64,000 bases of DNA, from contig NZ_CANLYK010000003.1 of the NCBI RefSeq assembly GCF_947495325.1, forward strand, positions 310,001 to 374,000. Direction: 5' to 3'. A program made the position numbers and the translations under genes. The notes beneath the pieces were generated by a model that saw nothing but the letters and a program-made list of their open reading frames with translations, ran no database searches and was not told the DNA's origin. This DNA is from an uncultured Allomuricauda sp. (GTDB lineage: Bacteria; Bacteroidota; Bacteroidia; Flavobacteriales; Flavobacteriaceae). Below are positions 37,401 through 45,652 of this stretch, piece after piece (the first letter of the stretch is position 1; every line of letters begins with the position of its first letter).

Positions 37401-37842
37401 GCCCATCAGTAATAGTTCCTGAAACATTTTGCTGTTCTGCGACTTCCTCAATTATTGGAACGGGCGTTACAAATTTTATTTTCTTCTTTCTTAAAACGAT
37501 TTGCTTGTTCAACACTTCAAATTCAATATTGGAATCTGAAAGAACATCCAATAGAATTACTCTTATCCGTTTCTTTTTAGCTTTAACGGAAACCATCTTA
37601 TTTAAATCAACGTCTTTCCGATTGTATAAAAACTTGAATTCAGAGATTGATTCTATTTCTCTTATAACGTCGTTCACAGTTACCTGTTCCATGTCCAATG
37701 ATAATTTGGTGGTCTGGGAATAGGACGTGTTTGCCTTTAATTGGAACAAGCAGACGACGGCAAAAAAAATAGTTAGCTTCATCTTTAGGTCAAACTTCAA
37801 GGGAACACCATTGGCGTCCCATGAAATAATGATTTTTTTCAT
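34477..37842 (-). CDS. SusC/RagA TonB-dependent transducer with STN domain
   Basis: The 1121-residue outer-membrane protein has a signal peptide (to about TSYSQ), an STN signalling domain (about residues 45-115), a carboxypeptidase-regulatory-like domain (about 135-215), the plug with VIRVRGNNSISGGNNPLYVVDG, and a 22-strand barrel. It imports oligosaccharides with energy from TonB. The STN domain marks it as a transducer that signals to the FecR protein encoded upstream and thereby to the sigma factor. It ends in LGVMVDF as expected of a barrel. A 146-base gap containing a stem-loop separates it from fecR. Confidence 0.95.
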   Translation of the reverse strand: MKKIIISWDANGVPLKFDLKMKLTIFFAVVCLFQLKANTSYSQTTKLSLDMEQVTVNDVIREIESISEFKFLYNRKDVDLNKMVSVKAKKKRIRVILLDVLSDSNIEFEVLNKQIVLRKKKIKFVTPVPIIEEVAEQQNVSGTITDGQGQPLPGANIVEKGTTNGVQSDFDGNFSITLENDDAVLIVSYIGFTTREVVVVDGQTSLNIALQESASGLEEVVVIGYGSVRKSDLTGSVSSVTNEEIIQVPVTSVSSTLQGRAAGVNVNQASGQPGQGVIIRVRGNNSISGGNNPLYVVDGFPLDDFGSDINPEDIKSIEILKDASSTAIYGARGANGVILITTKRGSDGKAKVSYHGFHGFQNLRKKIDLLDRDTYVEMANTIAAEEGDPPVFDTSDIGSLPNNDWQDLVYRTAMMQNHQISVSGGNETSKYYTSFNYLDQEGIIKNSGFNRYSIRVNGDIKISERFSLRNSLAITWSEFNQTFDEFADGFGAIPFTALVMPPTDPIRESDGDYSVFSGVPWGGTNPVGFAESDKFQRLNTRIIGNIDLTYKILEGLSFRTSLGISSLNTTTNTYRPIGILSNGASDGQASKSFNKSTSLVNENILNYSKEIDKHTINVMGGITYQKDKSDGLSASGTGFLTDAFENNVIQSANVIGTPTTSYSDATLISYLGRANYSFNDKYLVTVTGRYDGSSKFGKNNKYAFFPSAALAWKISNEDFLDGSESISDLKLRLSHGKSGNQAISPYQTLARLSSTTPVFGNGQDVGFVLSAFENPDLKWETTTATNIGFDLGLLNNRVTLVADYYVKKTEDLLFNAILPTSSGFTNSVRNVGEMENKGFEFELTTKNFMGDFNWITSLNMNFNRNKVTSLGNDGLGNPIERIDAPGSGGNWFPLFLGEAGQQLFGFVSEGIYETDAEAVQNGEPNKSAGDYRYKDVDGNGIVNADDRQILTNLQPDFTFGFNNEFSYKNFELSILMVGSVGNDIVNEFAKYYTALTGDWNVTREAWENRWTGPGSGGTFARASSNAINTVTFSAPNTLWVEDGSYLKFRDIKLGYNLPREITDKIGMERIKLYVSGQNLITFTKYSHYDPEAAWERATVNGWDRGVYPSTKSVTLGVMVDF

Positions 37843-37892
37843 AATTTAGTGTTCTATTTATTGGTTTAAAATAATTTAAATCACATCTTACT

Positions 37893-37924
37893 AAATCGGG
37901 AAATGTGTCCGCATTTTCCGATTT
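37893..37924. promoter_or_regulatory. Stem-loop in the susC leader (second locus)
   Basis: A 13-bp stem including one G-T wobble (AAATCGGGAAATG with CATTTTCCGATTT) and a 6-base loop lies between fecR and susC. The run of seven T follows on the + strand, so as a terminator it works only for a transcript antisense to susC; on the - strand it is a leader hairpin without a U tract. Compare the similar element at 61776-61803. Confidence 0.5.
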
Positions 37925-37988
37925 TTTTCAAACATGAGATGTACGTTCGGTCAAATCAGTTTATATCCATATAGTTTTAATTTAAAGG

Positions 37989-39161
37989 TTAGTTAATAAA
38001 GACTTCGTTGTTTACAATACTATATTCAATTGCATAACTTTTACTAAAGGCCTGCAATACTTCCGTAATGGTCTCAATGTCAAATGTGGCATCGAACAAT
38101 TGTGCATCTAGGTCTTCATTGGTATTGTTTATGACAACATTATAATGTCTTTCCAAGGTATTTCTGATCTTCAGAAACGAAGCGTTCCGAAAAATGAGTT
38201 TGCCCTCTGTCCAGGCAGTATAAATTCGGGTATCAACATTTTCTATGGTAATCTCCTTATTTGATTTACCCCATTCTGCCTTAAACCCAGGTTTAAGAAC
38301 AGTTGTATTTACCGGATTTCCATTTGTACTTTCATTATGATATAATTCCACGGAACCAGTGACCAAAACTGTATTGACATTTTGATCCTCAGAATAATGC
38401 GATATATTAAATTTAGTCCCCAGTACTTTAAGCCTCATCTCATCTGCGTGTACAACAAAGGGATGATCCTTATCTTCCGTAACATCAAAATATGCTTCTC
38501 CTGTTAAATAAACAGTCCTCTGTATACCCTTGACAAAATTTATTGGATATCTTAAAGAAGTTCCTGAATTCAGAAAAACATGTGTCCCATCTGATAAAAT
38601 CACATCAACCCTTTTGCCGTTTGGCACGTTCAATGTATTATAGACCAACTCTTTCCTATAAGGAGATTTATCATATTTTAATTGGGCTTTATTTTGTACC
38701 CCAATAAGGTTCCCTTTCGAATCCTTTATTTTCTTTTCTTCATCCAAATCAATGGTTTGAAGGGACCCATTATCCAATTGTATGGTAATCGCTTCTTCTT
38801 TTGGAATCAATAAATTCTCTTGTAAGCTTTCTTGATCATTACTTACATCTATTTTTTGATATAAATATCCAATCCCAAAAATTAGGGCAATCACTGCGGC
38901 ATATTTAAGTATCGGCCCGATTTTGTATTTATAAAATGGATTTTTATCTTTTTTAATCTTTTGAGATAATTTTCTCTTAATACTATCCATATCGGGTTTG
39001 CTCATAGCTAGTCTGACTTCGTAATGTGTTTTAACGTAGGTCTCAAAAAGTTTTTCGTTATCACTATTTTCAATCCATTTGGATAAAAAATCCAGCTCTG
39101 CAGAATTTGCTTCATTGGTTAGGTACTTGACAATACGTTTTTTAATATCTCTGGAAATCAT
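37989..39161 (-). CDS. FecR-family anti-sigma factor
   Basis: The 390-residue protein has a cytoplasmic N-terminal part that binds the sigma factor, one membrane segment (about residues 80-100, KYAAVIALIFGIGYLYQ), a periplasmic FecR domain (VFLNSGTSLRYP, RTVYLTGEAYFDVTEDKDHPFVV, LKVLGTKFNI) and a C-terminal DUF4974-type domain that contacts the STN domain of SusC. It controls the ECF sigma factor encoded divergently 115 bases away, an arrangement that differs from the collinear one in the third locus. Confidence 0.92.
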   Translation of the reverse strand: MISRDIKKRIVKYLTNEANSAELDFLSKWIENSDNEKLFETYVKTHYEVRLAMSKPDMDSIKRKLSQKIKKDKNPFYKYKIGPILKYAAVIALIFGIGYLYQKIDVSNDQESLQENLLIPKEEAITIQLDNGSLQTIDLDEEKKIKDSKGNLIGVQNKAQLKYDKSPYRKELVYNTLNVPNGKRVDVILSDGTHVFLNSGTSLRYPINFVKGIQRTVYLTGEAYFDVTEDKDHPFVVHADEMRLKVLGTKFNISHYSEDQNVNTVLVTGSVELYHNESTNGNPVNTTVLKPGFKAEWGKSNKEITIENVDTRIYTAWTEGKLIFRNASFLKIRNTLERHYNVVINNTNEDLDAQLFDATFDIETITEVLQAFSKSYAIEYSIVNNEVFIN

Positions 39162-39276
39162 TTTGATGTGATTCTTAATAGTATGACATTGTAATTTTAC
39201 AATACCCTAACTTTTTAATCATTTTTTTTTCATATTTGTATATTATTACACTTAAAATTACATTTAATATAGTTTT

Positions 39277-39867
39277 TTGTTGAATTATCAAAAACAGGAC
39301 GTATTGACCAATCACCTGAAAAATGGTGATGAAAAAGCATTTATATATTTAGTCGATCATTATGGTCAAAGACTATTTGCCTACGCTTTAACGTTGACCA
39401 ACGATCAAGCTATGGCACAAGATATTCTTCAGAATGTATTTTTAAGGACATGGGAAAACCGAAAAAAAATCACTATTGCTTCTTCACTACAGAACTATCT
39501 GTTCCGATCAATTTATAATGAGTTTTTAAATCAATATAAAAAGAATAAGTCGACAGTGGCACTTGAGAAAAAATACTTTGAGACTCTCAACAAAGTCACT
39601 GAATCTTATGATGAAAACTCTTTCGTAAGGATTATTGAAAGAATTGGTAAAGAGATTCAAAATTTACCTCCCAAATGTCGTGAGGTATTTATTCTTAGTA
39701 GAAAGGATGGTTTGACCAATATAGAAATTTCAGATTACCTCAATATCTCTATTAAAACGGTTGAAGCCCAAATCACTAAAGCTTTCAGCGTACTCCGGAA
39801 TAAATTGGGAGATAAATATGACACAATCCTTTTTTTGGTTTTTGATACAAAAATGGTGAGTCTTTAA
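39277..39867 (+). CDS. ECF sigma-70 factor (SusC/FecR-linked), TTG start
   Basis: The 196-residue protein has region 2 (AMAQDILQNVFLRTWENR) and region 4 (LPPKCREVFILSRKDGLTNI and IKTVEAQITKAF). An in-frame TAA at 39265 leaves only TTG codons at 39277 and 39280 as starts before region 2; no ATG exists upstream of the conserved core, so a TTG start is needed. It is divergent from fecR and faces the lyase genes. The expected role is to activate the susCD genes when SusC senses substrate. Confidence 0.85.
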   Translation: MLNYQKQDVLTNHLKNGDEKAFIYLVDHYGQRLFAYALTLTNDQAMAQDILQNVFLRTWENRKKITIASSLQNYLFRSIYNEFLNQYKKNKSTVALEKKYFETLNKVTESYDENSFVRIIERIGKEIQNLPPKCREVFILSRKDGLTNIEISDYLNISIKTVEAQITKAFSVLRNKLGDKYDTILFLVFDTKMVSL

Positions 39868-39985
39868 TTTTCATTAGAGTATTTTTTCTAATTGCCTAAA
39901 ACCTCTTTTGGTAACCTAATGCTTAAAAGGGTTAACGTAAAGTCCTTAATATTCTCCCACATAATACATATATTCGTGAATCCAT

Positions 39986-40003
39986 AAATTGGTTAACCAA
40001 TTT
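39986..40003. promoter_or_regulatory. Perfect 18-bp palindrome before the lyase genes
   Basis: AAATTGGTTAACCAATTT is fully self-complementary and ends 14 bases before the ATG at 40018. The TGGT-TA-ACCA core is of the kind bound by GntR-family (FadR-type) regulators; no such gene is in the window. Related GGTTAAC/GGTAACC pieces occur upstream at about 39917 and 39929. Confidence 0.55.
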
Positions 40004-40017
40004 TAAACAATCATTTC

Positions 40018-40965
40018 ATGAAGTCAACGAGAAGAGATTTTGTTAAAAAAATGGCAGCAACTGCCAGCTTTGCTCCTTTCATTACAGCTCCTTTTAGTTC
40101 TTGGGCAATGGGAGGAAATAGTGCATCTCTGGATGTGAGTATTTTTTCCAAACACCTTCAGTTTTTGGGCTATAAAACTACTGGAGAGATGGCTGCTGAA
40201 ATGGGATTTTCTGGAGTTGATTTAACCGTACGCCCCAAAGGACACGTGCTTCCAGAATTGGTGAAAACCGACTTGCCAAAAGCCATAAATGATATAAAAA
40301 CTGGTGGTTCTGCCTGTAAAATGATTACTACTAGCATTGAAAGTGTGGACAATCCTTTGGATGTGGATATCATTGAAACCGCGGCTAATTCAGGAGTGGA
40401 ATTTTACCGATCACATTGGTTCAAATATCAAGAAGGCAAAACCATGGATGCCTCTTTAGAGTTTTATCAAGAGGAAATAAAAAAACTTGGCGAATTCAAT
40501 AAGCAAAACAATATTATTGGTTGTTATCAAAACCATGCTGGTACAGATGTTGGGTCTGCTTTTTGGGAGATAAAAAAAATATTGGAAACAGCAGATTCTA
40601 ACCATTTTGGGACTCAATATGATATTAGACATGCAATGGCCGAAGGTGGTTATTCATGGCAAAACGGTTTAAAACTTTTGCAGCCTCATATTAAAGTGAT
40701 TGTTCTAAAGGATTTTAAATGGGGGAAAGTCAATGGAAAATGGAAAGCCTTAAACACCCCTATTGGAGAGGGTATGGTAGATTTTATCACCTATTTTAGG
40801 TTACTGAAAAAATATGGTCTACAACCACCTGTTTCCCTACATCTTGAATATCCGTTAGGTGGTGCCGAAAAGGGATTGTCAAAAATTACTGTAGATAAAA
40901 AAGTAGTATTTGATGCCATGAAGAAAGACCTTAACGCCGTTCAAACTTTATGGGAACAGGCCTAA
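40018..40965 (+). CDS. Tat-exported sugar isomerase/epimerase-like TIM-barrel protein
   Basis: The 315-residue protein begins with STRRDFVKK, a textbook twin-arginine motif, followed by a hydrophobic stretch and a likely cleavage site near SWAMG. The body is a xylose-isomerase-like TIM barrel (GFSGVDLTVRPKG, NNIIGCYQNHAGTD, QYDIRHAMAEGG, VLKDFKW, HLEYPLGG). Such exported proteins are common in Bacteroidota and Planctomycetes; a metal-dependent isomerase or epimerase in the periplasm is likely, substrate unknown. It leads the PL6 and heparinase-type lyase genes, 49 bases before the first. Confidence 0.8.
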   Translation: MKSTRRDFVKKMAATASFAPFITAPFSSWAMGGNSASLDVSIFSKHLQFLGYKTTGEMAAEMGFSGVDLTVRPKGHVLPELVKTDLPKAINDIKTGGSACKMITTSIESVDNPLDVDIIETAANSGVEFYRSHWFKYQEGKTMDASLEFYQEEIKKLGEFNKQNNIIGCYQNHAGTDVGSAFWEIKKILETADSNHFGTQYDIRHAMAEGGYSWQNGLKLLQPHIKVIVLKDFKWGKVNGKWKALNTPIGEGMVDFITYFRLLKKYGLQPPVSLHLEYPLGGAEKGLSKITVDKKVVFDAMKKDLNAVQTLWEQA

Positions 40966-41014
40966 CTGTCTTGATAACTAATATTAACTCAATCAAAAAA
41001 CACTATACCGCTTT

Positions 41015-43324
41015 ATGAAAAAATATTTAATTTTTGCACTACTCGCTTATTTGTTTATTGCCTGTAAAGAGCCTATTAACAATAACTCAGTAAAGGTCAG
41101 TACTCCAGCAGAATTGGAACAAGCAATTGCAAATGCCAGTCCTGGCAGCAAAATTGTTATGGCAAATGGTGTATGGAATGATTTGCAAATCCGATTTGTT
41201 GGAAAAGGAACTTCTAATAATCCAATAACTTTAAAGGCAGAAACTCCCGGTGAAGTAATTATTCAAGGAAAATCAGACTTAAAGTTTGGTGGTGAACATC
41301 TGATAGTAGACGGTCTACATTTCAAAAACGGTTATTCACCTTCCTTTGCGGTAATAGAGTTCAAAATCGATGAAAACAAAGCCAATAATTGTCAAGTCAC
41401 AAACTGCGTCATTGAGGGTTTTAATAAATTACAACGGAACCAAACCGATTTATGGGTTCTATTTCATGGAAGGAACAATACACTAGATCATTGCTATATT
41501 GCCGGAAAATCCAATCGTGGGCCGACTGTTAGAGTGGACCTTGACGGAAATGAAAGCATCAAAAATTATCATCAAATAGTTAATAACCATTTTGGTCCAA
41601 GACCTCCAAAAGGCGGAGCGAGCGCAGAAACCATACAAATTGGTACAAGTTCCACTTCAATGACTCCAAGTCACACTTTGGTGGCCAACAATCTTTTTGA
41701 GCACTGTAACGGAGAGGTTGAAATCATCTCTAGCAAGGCCAATTACAATGAATTCAGAGGTAATGTTTTTTACAAATCTGAAGGCTCTTTAGTGACAAGA
41801 CATGGTAACTATTGCACTATCGATGGCAACTATTTTATAGGCGATGAAGACAATGAGAACATAGGCGGTATTAGAATTATTGGCACTGGACATTGGATTA
41901 CAAATAACTATCTGCTAAATCTAAAAGGACAAAATTTCAGAAGTCCGTTGGCCGTAATGAACGGCATACCAAAATCTTCTTTAAATAGATACAAACAAGT
42001 AACAGATGTTGTGGTAGCCCATAATTCTTGGATTAATTGCAAATCCCCATTACAGTTTGGAGTAGGATCTAATCTTAGTCAAAAAGATGTGCTTCCCGCT
42101 TCTGAAATCCGTTCTGCGGTACCCATACGAAGTACTGTAGCCAACAACCTTATCTATAATACAATTGGCGATGAAAGCCCCGTGGTTGCACATGATAAGA
42201 TTGAGGGAATCAACTTCCAGAACAACATCATAAATAACCAGGGAACAACATTTAATACATTGGATGGGCTAAAACCCAGTTCTTTTGAAATGAACTCCTT
42301 AACCGAAAATATCATGGTTCCATCGAATGATATTCAGGAAGATGTATTTGTTGGTTTTGAATTTGAGACTATTGATAAAGATCTATTTGGAAATTCAAGA
42401 GCGGACAAAAATGCTATTGGAGCAGTTGTAAATAAAGATGTGATCAATCCTAAAATCCTAGACAAATCAAAATATGGAACTGATTGGTATTCTACTAACA
42501 ATACAACTGATACAAAGACCTTATCCATGGTATCACAAAATGATGATTTAGCTTCCAAAATAGCTGAGGCTGATGAAGGAAGTATCATATCCTTGGAAGC
42601 AGGAACATATCAGATTGAAAAATCTATTCCTATTGATAAAAAGATAACGATTCAATCCAAAGATGAAAACAACAAGGCCACCATCATTTATTCTGGTGGA
42701 GCGGAAACCCCCGCCTTTGAAATGAATCCGAAAGGAGAACTGACTCTGAGCAATCTTGCATTGAAAGGGAAAGACACCCAATATGCCTTTGCAAGCCTCA
42801 AGAAAAATATGTCGAGCCTATACAATCTTAAGGTATCAAATTGTGAAATAAGTAATTTTGATTATATCCTGAAGGGCTATAAATTATCATTTTCAGAATA
42901 TATTTCATTTGTTGACTCTACACTGAAAAACTGCGAAAATGGAATAGAACTATCTGCCGAAACCGATGATAAAGGGGATTACAATGCAGAAAACCTAACC
43001 ATTGAGAATTGCCAATTTGATAACATTCGTAAAAATGTTATAGACTATTACCGAGGCGGGTATGACGAGTCTACGGTTGGTGGAACATTAATGGTAAGCA
43101 ATAGTACTTTCACTAATTGTGGTGCCAAGGAAGACAATGGCATTTTATTGAACACTTATGGAATAATTAATGTTGATATTTCAAAAAACACCTTTACCAA
43201 TAATCCTGTTAAACTGGTTGCACTTTTATGGGGCGCCAAAAACAATACACATTCGGATAATGAAATCCGTAATTCAGGAAAATTGGTTGTTGAGGAAAAC
43301 TTAAAGTTGAAATTGATGTATTGA
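41015..43324 (+). CDS. PL6 polysaccharide lyase (alginate lyase/chondroitinase B family), lipoprotein
   Basis: The 769-residue lipoprotein (C17, LFIAC) has two parallel beta-helix domains: the first (about residues 25-470) is the catalytic PL6 domain, the second (about 490-760) a further helix as in two-domain alginate lyases. The catalytic pair is visible as K241 (ISSKAN) and R262 (VTRHGN), 21 residues apart as in characterised PL6 enzymes. Calcium-ligand residues N and E should lie in the EVEIISS stretch. It cleaves alginate, probably M-rich, or less likely dermatan sulfate. The stop overlaps the region of the next gene's upstream sequence. Confidence 0.92.
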   Translation: MKKYLIFALLAYLFIACKEPINNNSVKVSTPAELEQAIANASPGSKIVMANGVWNDLQIRFVGKGTSNNPITLKAETPGEVIIQGKSDLKFGGEHLIVDGLHFKNGYSPSFAVIEFKIDENKANNCQVTNCVIEGFNKLQRNQTDLWVLFHGRNNTLDHCYIAGKSNRGPTVRVDLDGNESIKNYHQIVNNHFGPRPPKGGASAETIQIGTSSTSMTPSHTLVANNLFEHCNGEVEIISSKANYNEFRGNVFYKSEGSLVTRHGNYCTIDGNYFIGDEDNENIGGIRIIGTGHWITNNYLLNLKGQNFRSPLAVMNGIPKSSLNRYKQVTDVVVAHNSWINCKSPLQFGVGSNLSQKDVLPASEIRSAVPIRSTVANNLIYNTIGDESPVVAHDKIEGINFQNNIINNQGTTFNTLDGLKPSSFEMNSLTENIMVPSNDIQEDVFVGFEFETIDKDLFGNSRADKNAIGAVVNKDVINPKILDKSKYGTDWYSTNNTTDTKTLSMVSQNDDLASKIAEADEGSIISLEAGTYQIEKSIPIDKKITIQSKDENNKATIIYSGGAETPAFEMNPKGELTLSNLALKGKDTQYAFASLKKNMSSLYNLKVSNCEISNFDYILKGYKLSFSEYISFVDSTLKNCENGIELSAETDDKGDYNAENLTIENCQFDNIRKNVIDYYRGGYDESTVGGTLMVSNSTFTNCGAKEDNGILLNTYGIINVDISKNTFTNNPVKLVALLWGAKNNTHSDNEIRNSGKLVVEENLKLKLMY

Positions 43325-43362
43325 TTCAAATTTCAATCAGAAATCAAAAGTCACATATTCAT

Positions 43363-45645
43363 ATGCTTTCAAAAAATAAGATTAAACGACCTTATTCTTT
43401 AAGGTCCATGCTGGTATACTTGCTTCTTGGAGCAATGGCCCAAACAACCGTTCTTGCCCAGGACTTTCCCAGTGATAAAGTGGTCTCGATTGAAAAACTA
43501 TCCCATTATTTAAAGGATGATGTAAAAAGTCAGCTGGTAAAACAAGGTGAAATCACTCCCGAAAAACTAGCGCTATACCTAAGAGCGAAGTTTTCAGAGC
43601 GTTTTTTTTATGATTGGCAAACCGTTGATGACCGATTTGTTTTGTACAATGGAATCTATAAAAATCAAAATAGCCATAAAAATAGAGCCTTGGATCACAT
43701 GGGTAAATACCAAGATTCCACACAATGGGCCCTGCCTTTTAATTATCTAAATGGGGAAGCGGTAAATGCCTATGCTTTGCGCCATTTGGCAAGGCAACAT
43801 AAAATGGTGGATATCGCATTTCTGTATTTTAATGATGGAAAAGACCCAAAGTATATTTCATATTTTGAAAAGCAGATGCGCTCCCTGAACCACGCCCTTT
43901 CCATTGGTGCTTACGAAAAAATTAAAGATGGAAATGGGGTCTATGAAGTATTCCGGTCTGGATACCGTATTCTAAATTGGCTCCGAATCCATACTATGTT
44001 TTTGGGGGAACAGGAGTATTCAGACCAAGATCAGTTATATACCATAGCTACTTTGCTACAGCACGGGGAACATTTGTACGAGCGTAATGCTAAGTTCAAC
44101 TCCGGAAATCACCAAACAAGGGGCATGTCCGCACTCGCTATGCTATCCATTTTACTTAAGGATTTCAAAGGAACGGACAAATGGTTTGAAAGAGCCATGA
44201 CACGGCTGGAGGAGCATCTTTTAAGAGAAATCAATGACGATGGTTTTCAATTTGAACGCTCTGTGCATTACCATATGAGTGATATCAACAATTATTTTTA
44301 TGTCTATCAACTAGCTAAAATTAGTGGGATTGAGGTTGGCCCTGTTTGGGAAGAAAAATTACAATCACTGTTCACCACATTGGTTAAAATTGCATATCCC
44401 GATAAAACTGCTCCGGTGCTTCAGGACGATACCGAAATACCATGGGGAGAAAAGAATGAAATTGCCGGTGTGATGACATTGGGCTACTTGCTCTTTGAAG
44501 ATGCTGAACTGGGCTACTTCGCAGATAATCATGTAGATGATAGCATGTACTGGTTTTTACAAAAAAAGCAATTGGATCTGTTGGAAAATATTGCTACAAA
44601 AAAACCAGAATACGGCTCCTTGGTTTTCCCAAAGACGCATTATTATATAATGCGGCAAGGGTGGAACAAAAATGATAAGGTCATGACCATAAGCGCCGGA
44701 CTGGATCCAGATAAACCCGATCATCAGCATGGTGATATGCTGGGCATACAAGCTGTTGCAAATGGACAGGTAATTTTACCTAATTATCAAGTGCGCTACT
44801 CCTTAAAGGATTTTGAGCTTTTTAAGAACTCAATGGTCAAAAATGTGGCCTTAGTAGACAATGAACTCCAAGGAAAACAATGGACCTCTAACAAAGGGGG
44901 AAGTGGCTTTGGAAAATTCGCAGAACTACCAAACCCAAAAACAATAACTTGGAAGAGCACTACTGATTTTGACCTTTTTGTTGGCAGTCATGACGGATTT
45001 GAAAATGTGGGTGTCTCTTACTCCAGGCATGTGATTTTCGTTAAAGATGATTTATGGATTGTCAAAGATAACTTTGAATCTGACTCATTGCATACCTACA
45101 AACAAGTATGGCAAGGGCATTATACCGCAGAAGAAGGCCCAAATCTTATCCGTTCCACTTTTAATGATGCCAGCGGTAGTGACATTCTTCAACTAAACCC
45201 AGCGGATAAAGTGGAAAGCTCAGGAGCACGGGGCAAGCAGTGGTCTGTAGTATCCAAAGAAAATCAGAAAAATTTCAGCTTTGTCACGGTCATTTATCCC
45301 TATAGAGGATATAGCAATCGAATAGATGAAACCAATGAAAATTTAAGCGTCGGTGACTGGAGCGTCAATTCCAAAAATTGGGAACTAGAAGGAAAAAATC
45401 CAATCACACTTTCTAAGGCTAACGCCGCATATTGCTTTAATATTTCAAAAATTACCAAGGACGAATTGCAGATTGAATTCAATGAGATCGGTGATGTCTA
45501 CATTAATATTAAAAGCAATGGTTTGACGATATCCAACATTGGGGACAAAGCAATTTCCATTTTATCTGCCAGTTTTGAAATTGAGAAAGAAAAAAGAATC
45601 CTTAAACCGGGGGGTCAAGTAGTTCTCCAATTTATACGTAGCTGA
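43363..45645 (+). CDS. Heparinase II/III-superfamily lyase, probable alginate lyase
   Basis: The ATG at 43363 gives a signal peptide ending in TVLAQ; a TTG at 43321 would overlap the PL6 stop and add fourteen residues before the signal. The protein has an (alpha/alpha) toroid with N249-H250 (SGNHQTRGM) and Y303 (SVHYHMSD), matching the Asn-His and Tyr of PL17-type lyases, and then a beta-sandwich with DHQHGDMLGIQAVANG. Together with the PL6 gene it would turn alginate oligomers into unsaturated monomers. PL17, PL39 or a related family cannot be told apart by eye. Only seven bases separate its stop from that of the convergent dehydratase gene. Confidence 0.8.
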   Translation: MLSKNKIKRPYSLRSMLVYLLLGAMAQTTVLAQDFPSDKVVSIEKLSHYLKDDVKSQLVKQGEITPEKLALYLRAKFSERFFYDWQTVDDRFVLYNGIYKNQNSHKNRALDHMGKYQDSTQWALPFNYLNGEAVNAYALRHLARQHKMVDIAFLYFNDGKDPKYISYFEKQMRSLNHALSIGAYEKIKDGNGVYEVFRSGYRILNWLRIHTMFLGEQEYSDQDQLYTIATLLQHGEHLYERNAKFNSGNHQTRGMSALAMLSILLKDFKGTDKWFERAMTRLEEHLLREINDDGFQFERSVHYHMSDINNYFYVYQLAKISGIEVGPVWEEKLQSLFTTLVKIAYPDKTAPVLQDDTEIPWGEKNEIAGVMTLGYLLFEDAELGYFADNHVDDSMYWFLQKKQLDLLENIATKKPEYGSLVFPKTHYYIMRQGWNKNDKVMTISAGLDPDKPDHQHGDMLGIQAVANGQVILPNYQVRYSLKDFELFKNSMVKNVALVDNELQGKQWTSNKGGSGFGKFAELPNPKTITWKSTTDFDLFVGSHDGFENVGVSYSRHVIFVKDDLWIVKDNFESDSLHTYKQVWQGHYTAEEGPNLIRSTFNDASGSDILQLNPADKVESSGARGKQWSVVSKENQKNFSFVTVIYPYRGYSNRIDETNENLSVGDWSVNSKNWELEGKNPITLSKANAAYCFNISKITKDELQIEFNEIGDVYINIKSNGLTISNIGDKAISILSASFEIEKEKRILKPGGQVVLQFIRS

Positions 45646-45652
45646 TTTTTGG

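Noticed and set aside
43321..43362. TTG start for the heparinase-type lyase overlapping the PL6 stop
   Set aside because: The ATG at 43363 gives a proper signal peptide; the extension adds polar residues before it.
45646..45652. Terminator between the convergent lyase and dehydratase genes
   Set aside because: Only seven bases separate the stops and no hairpin is visible around them.
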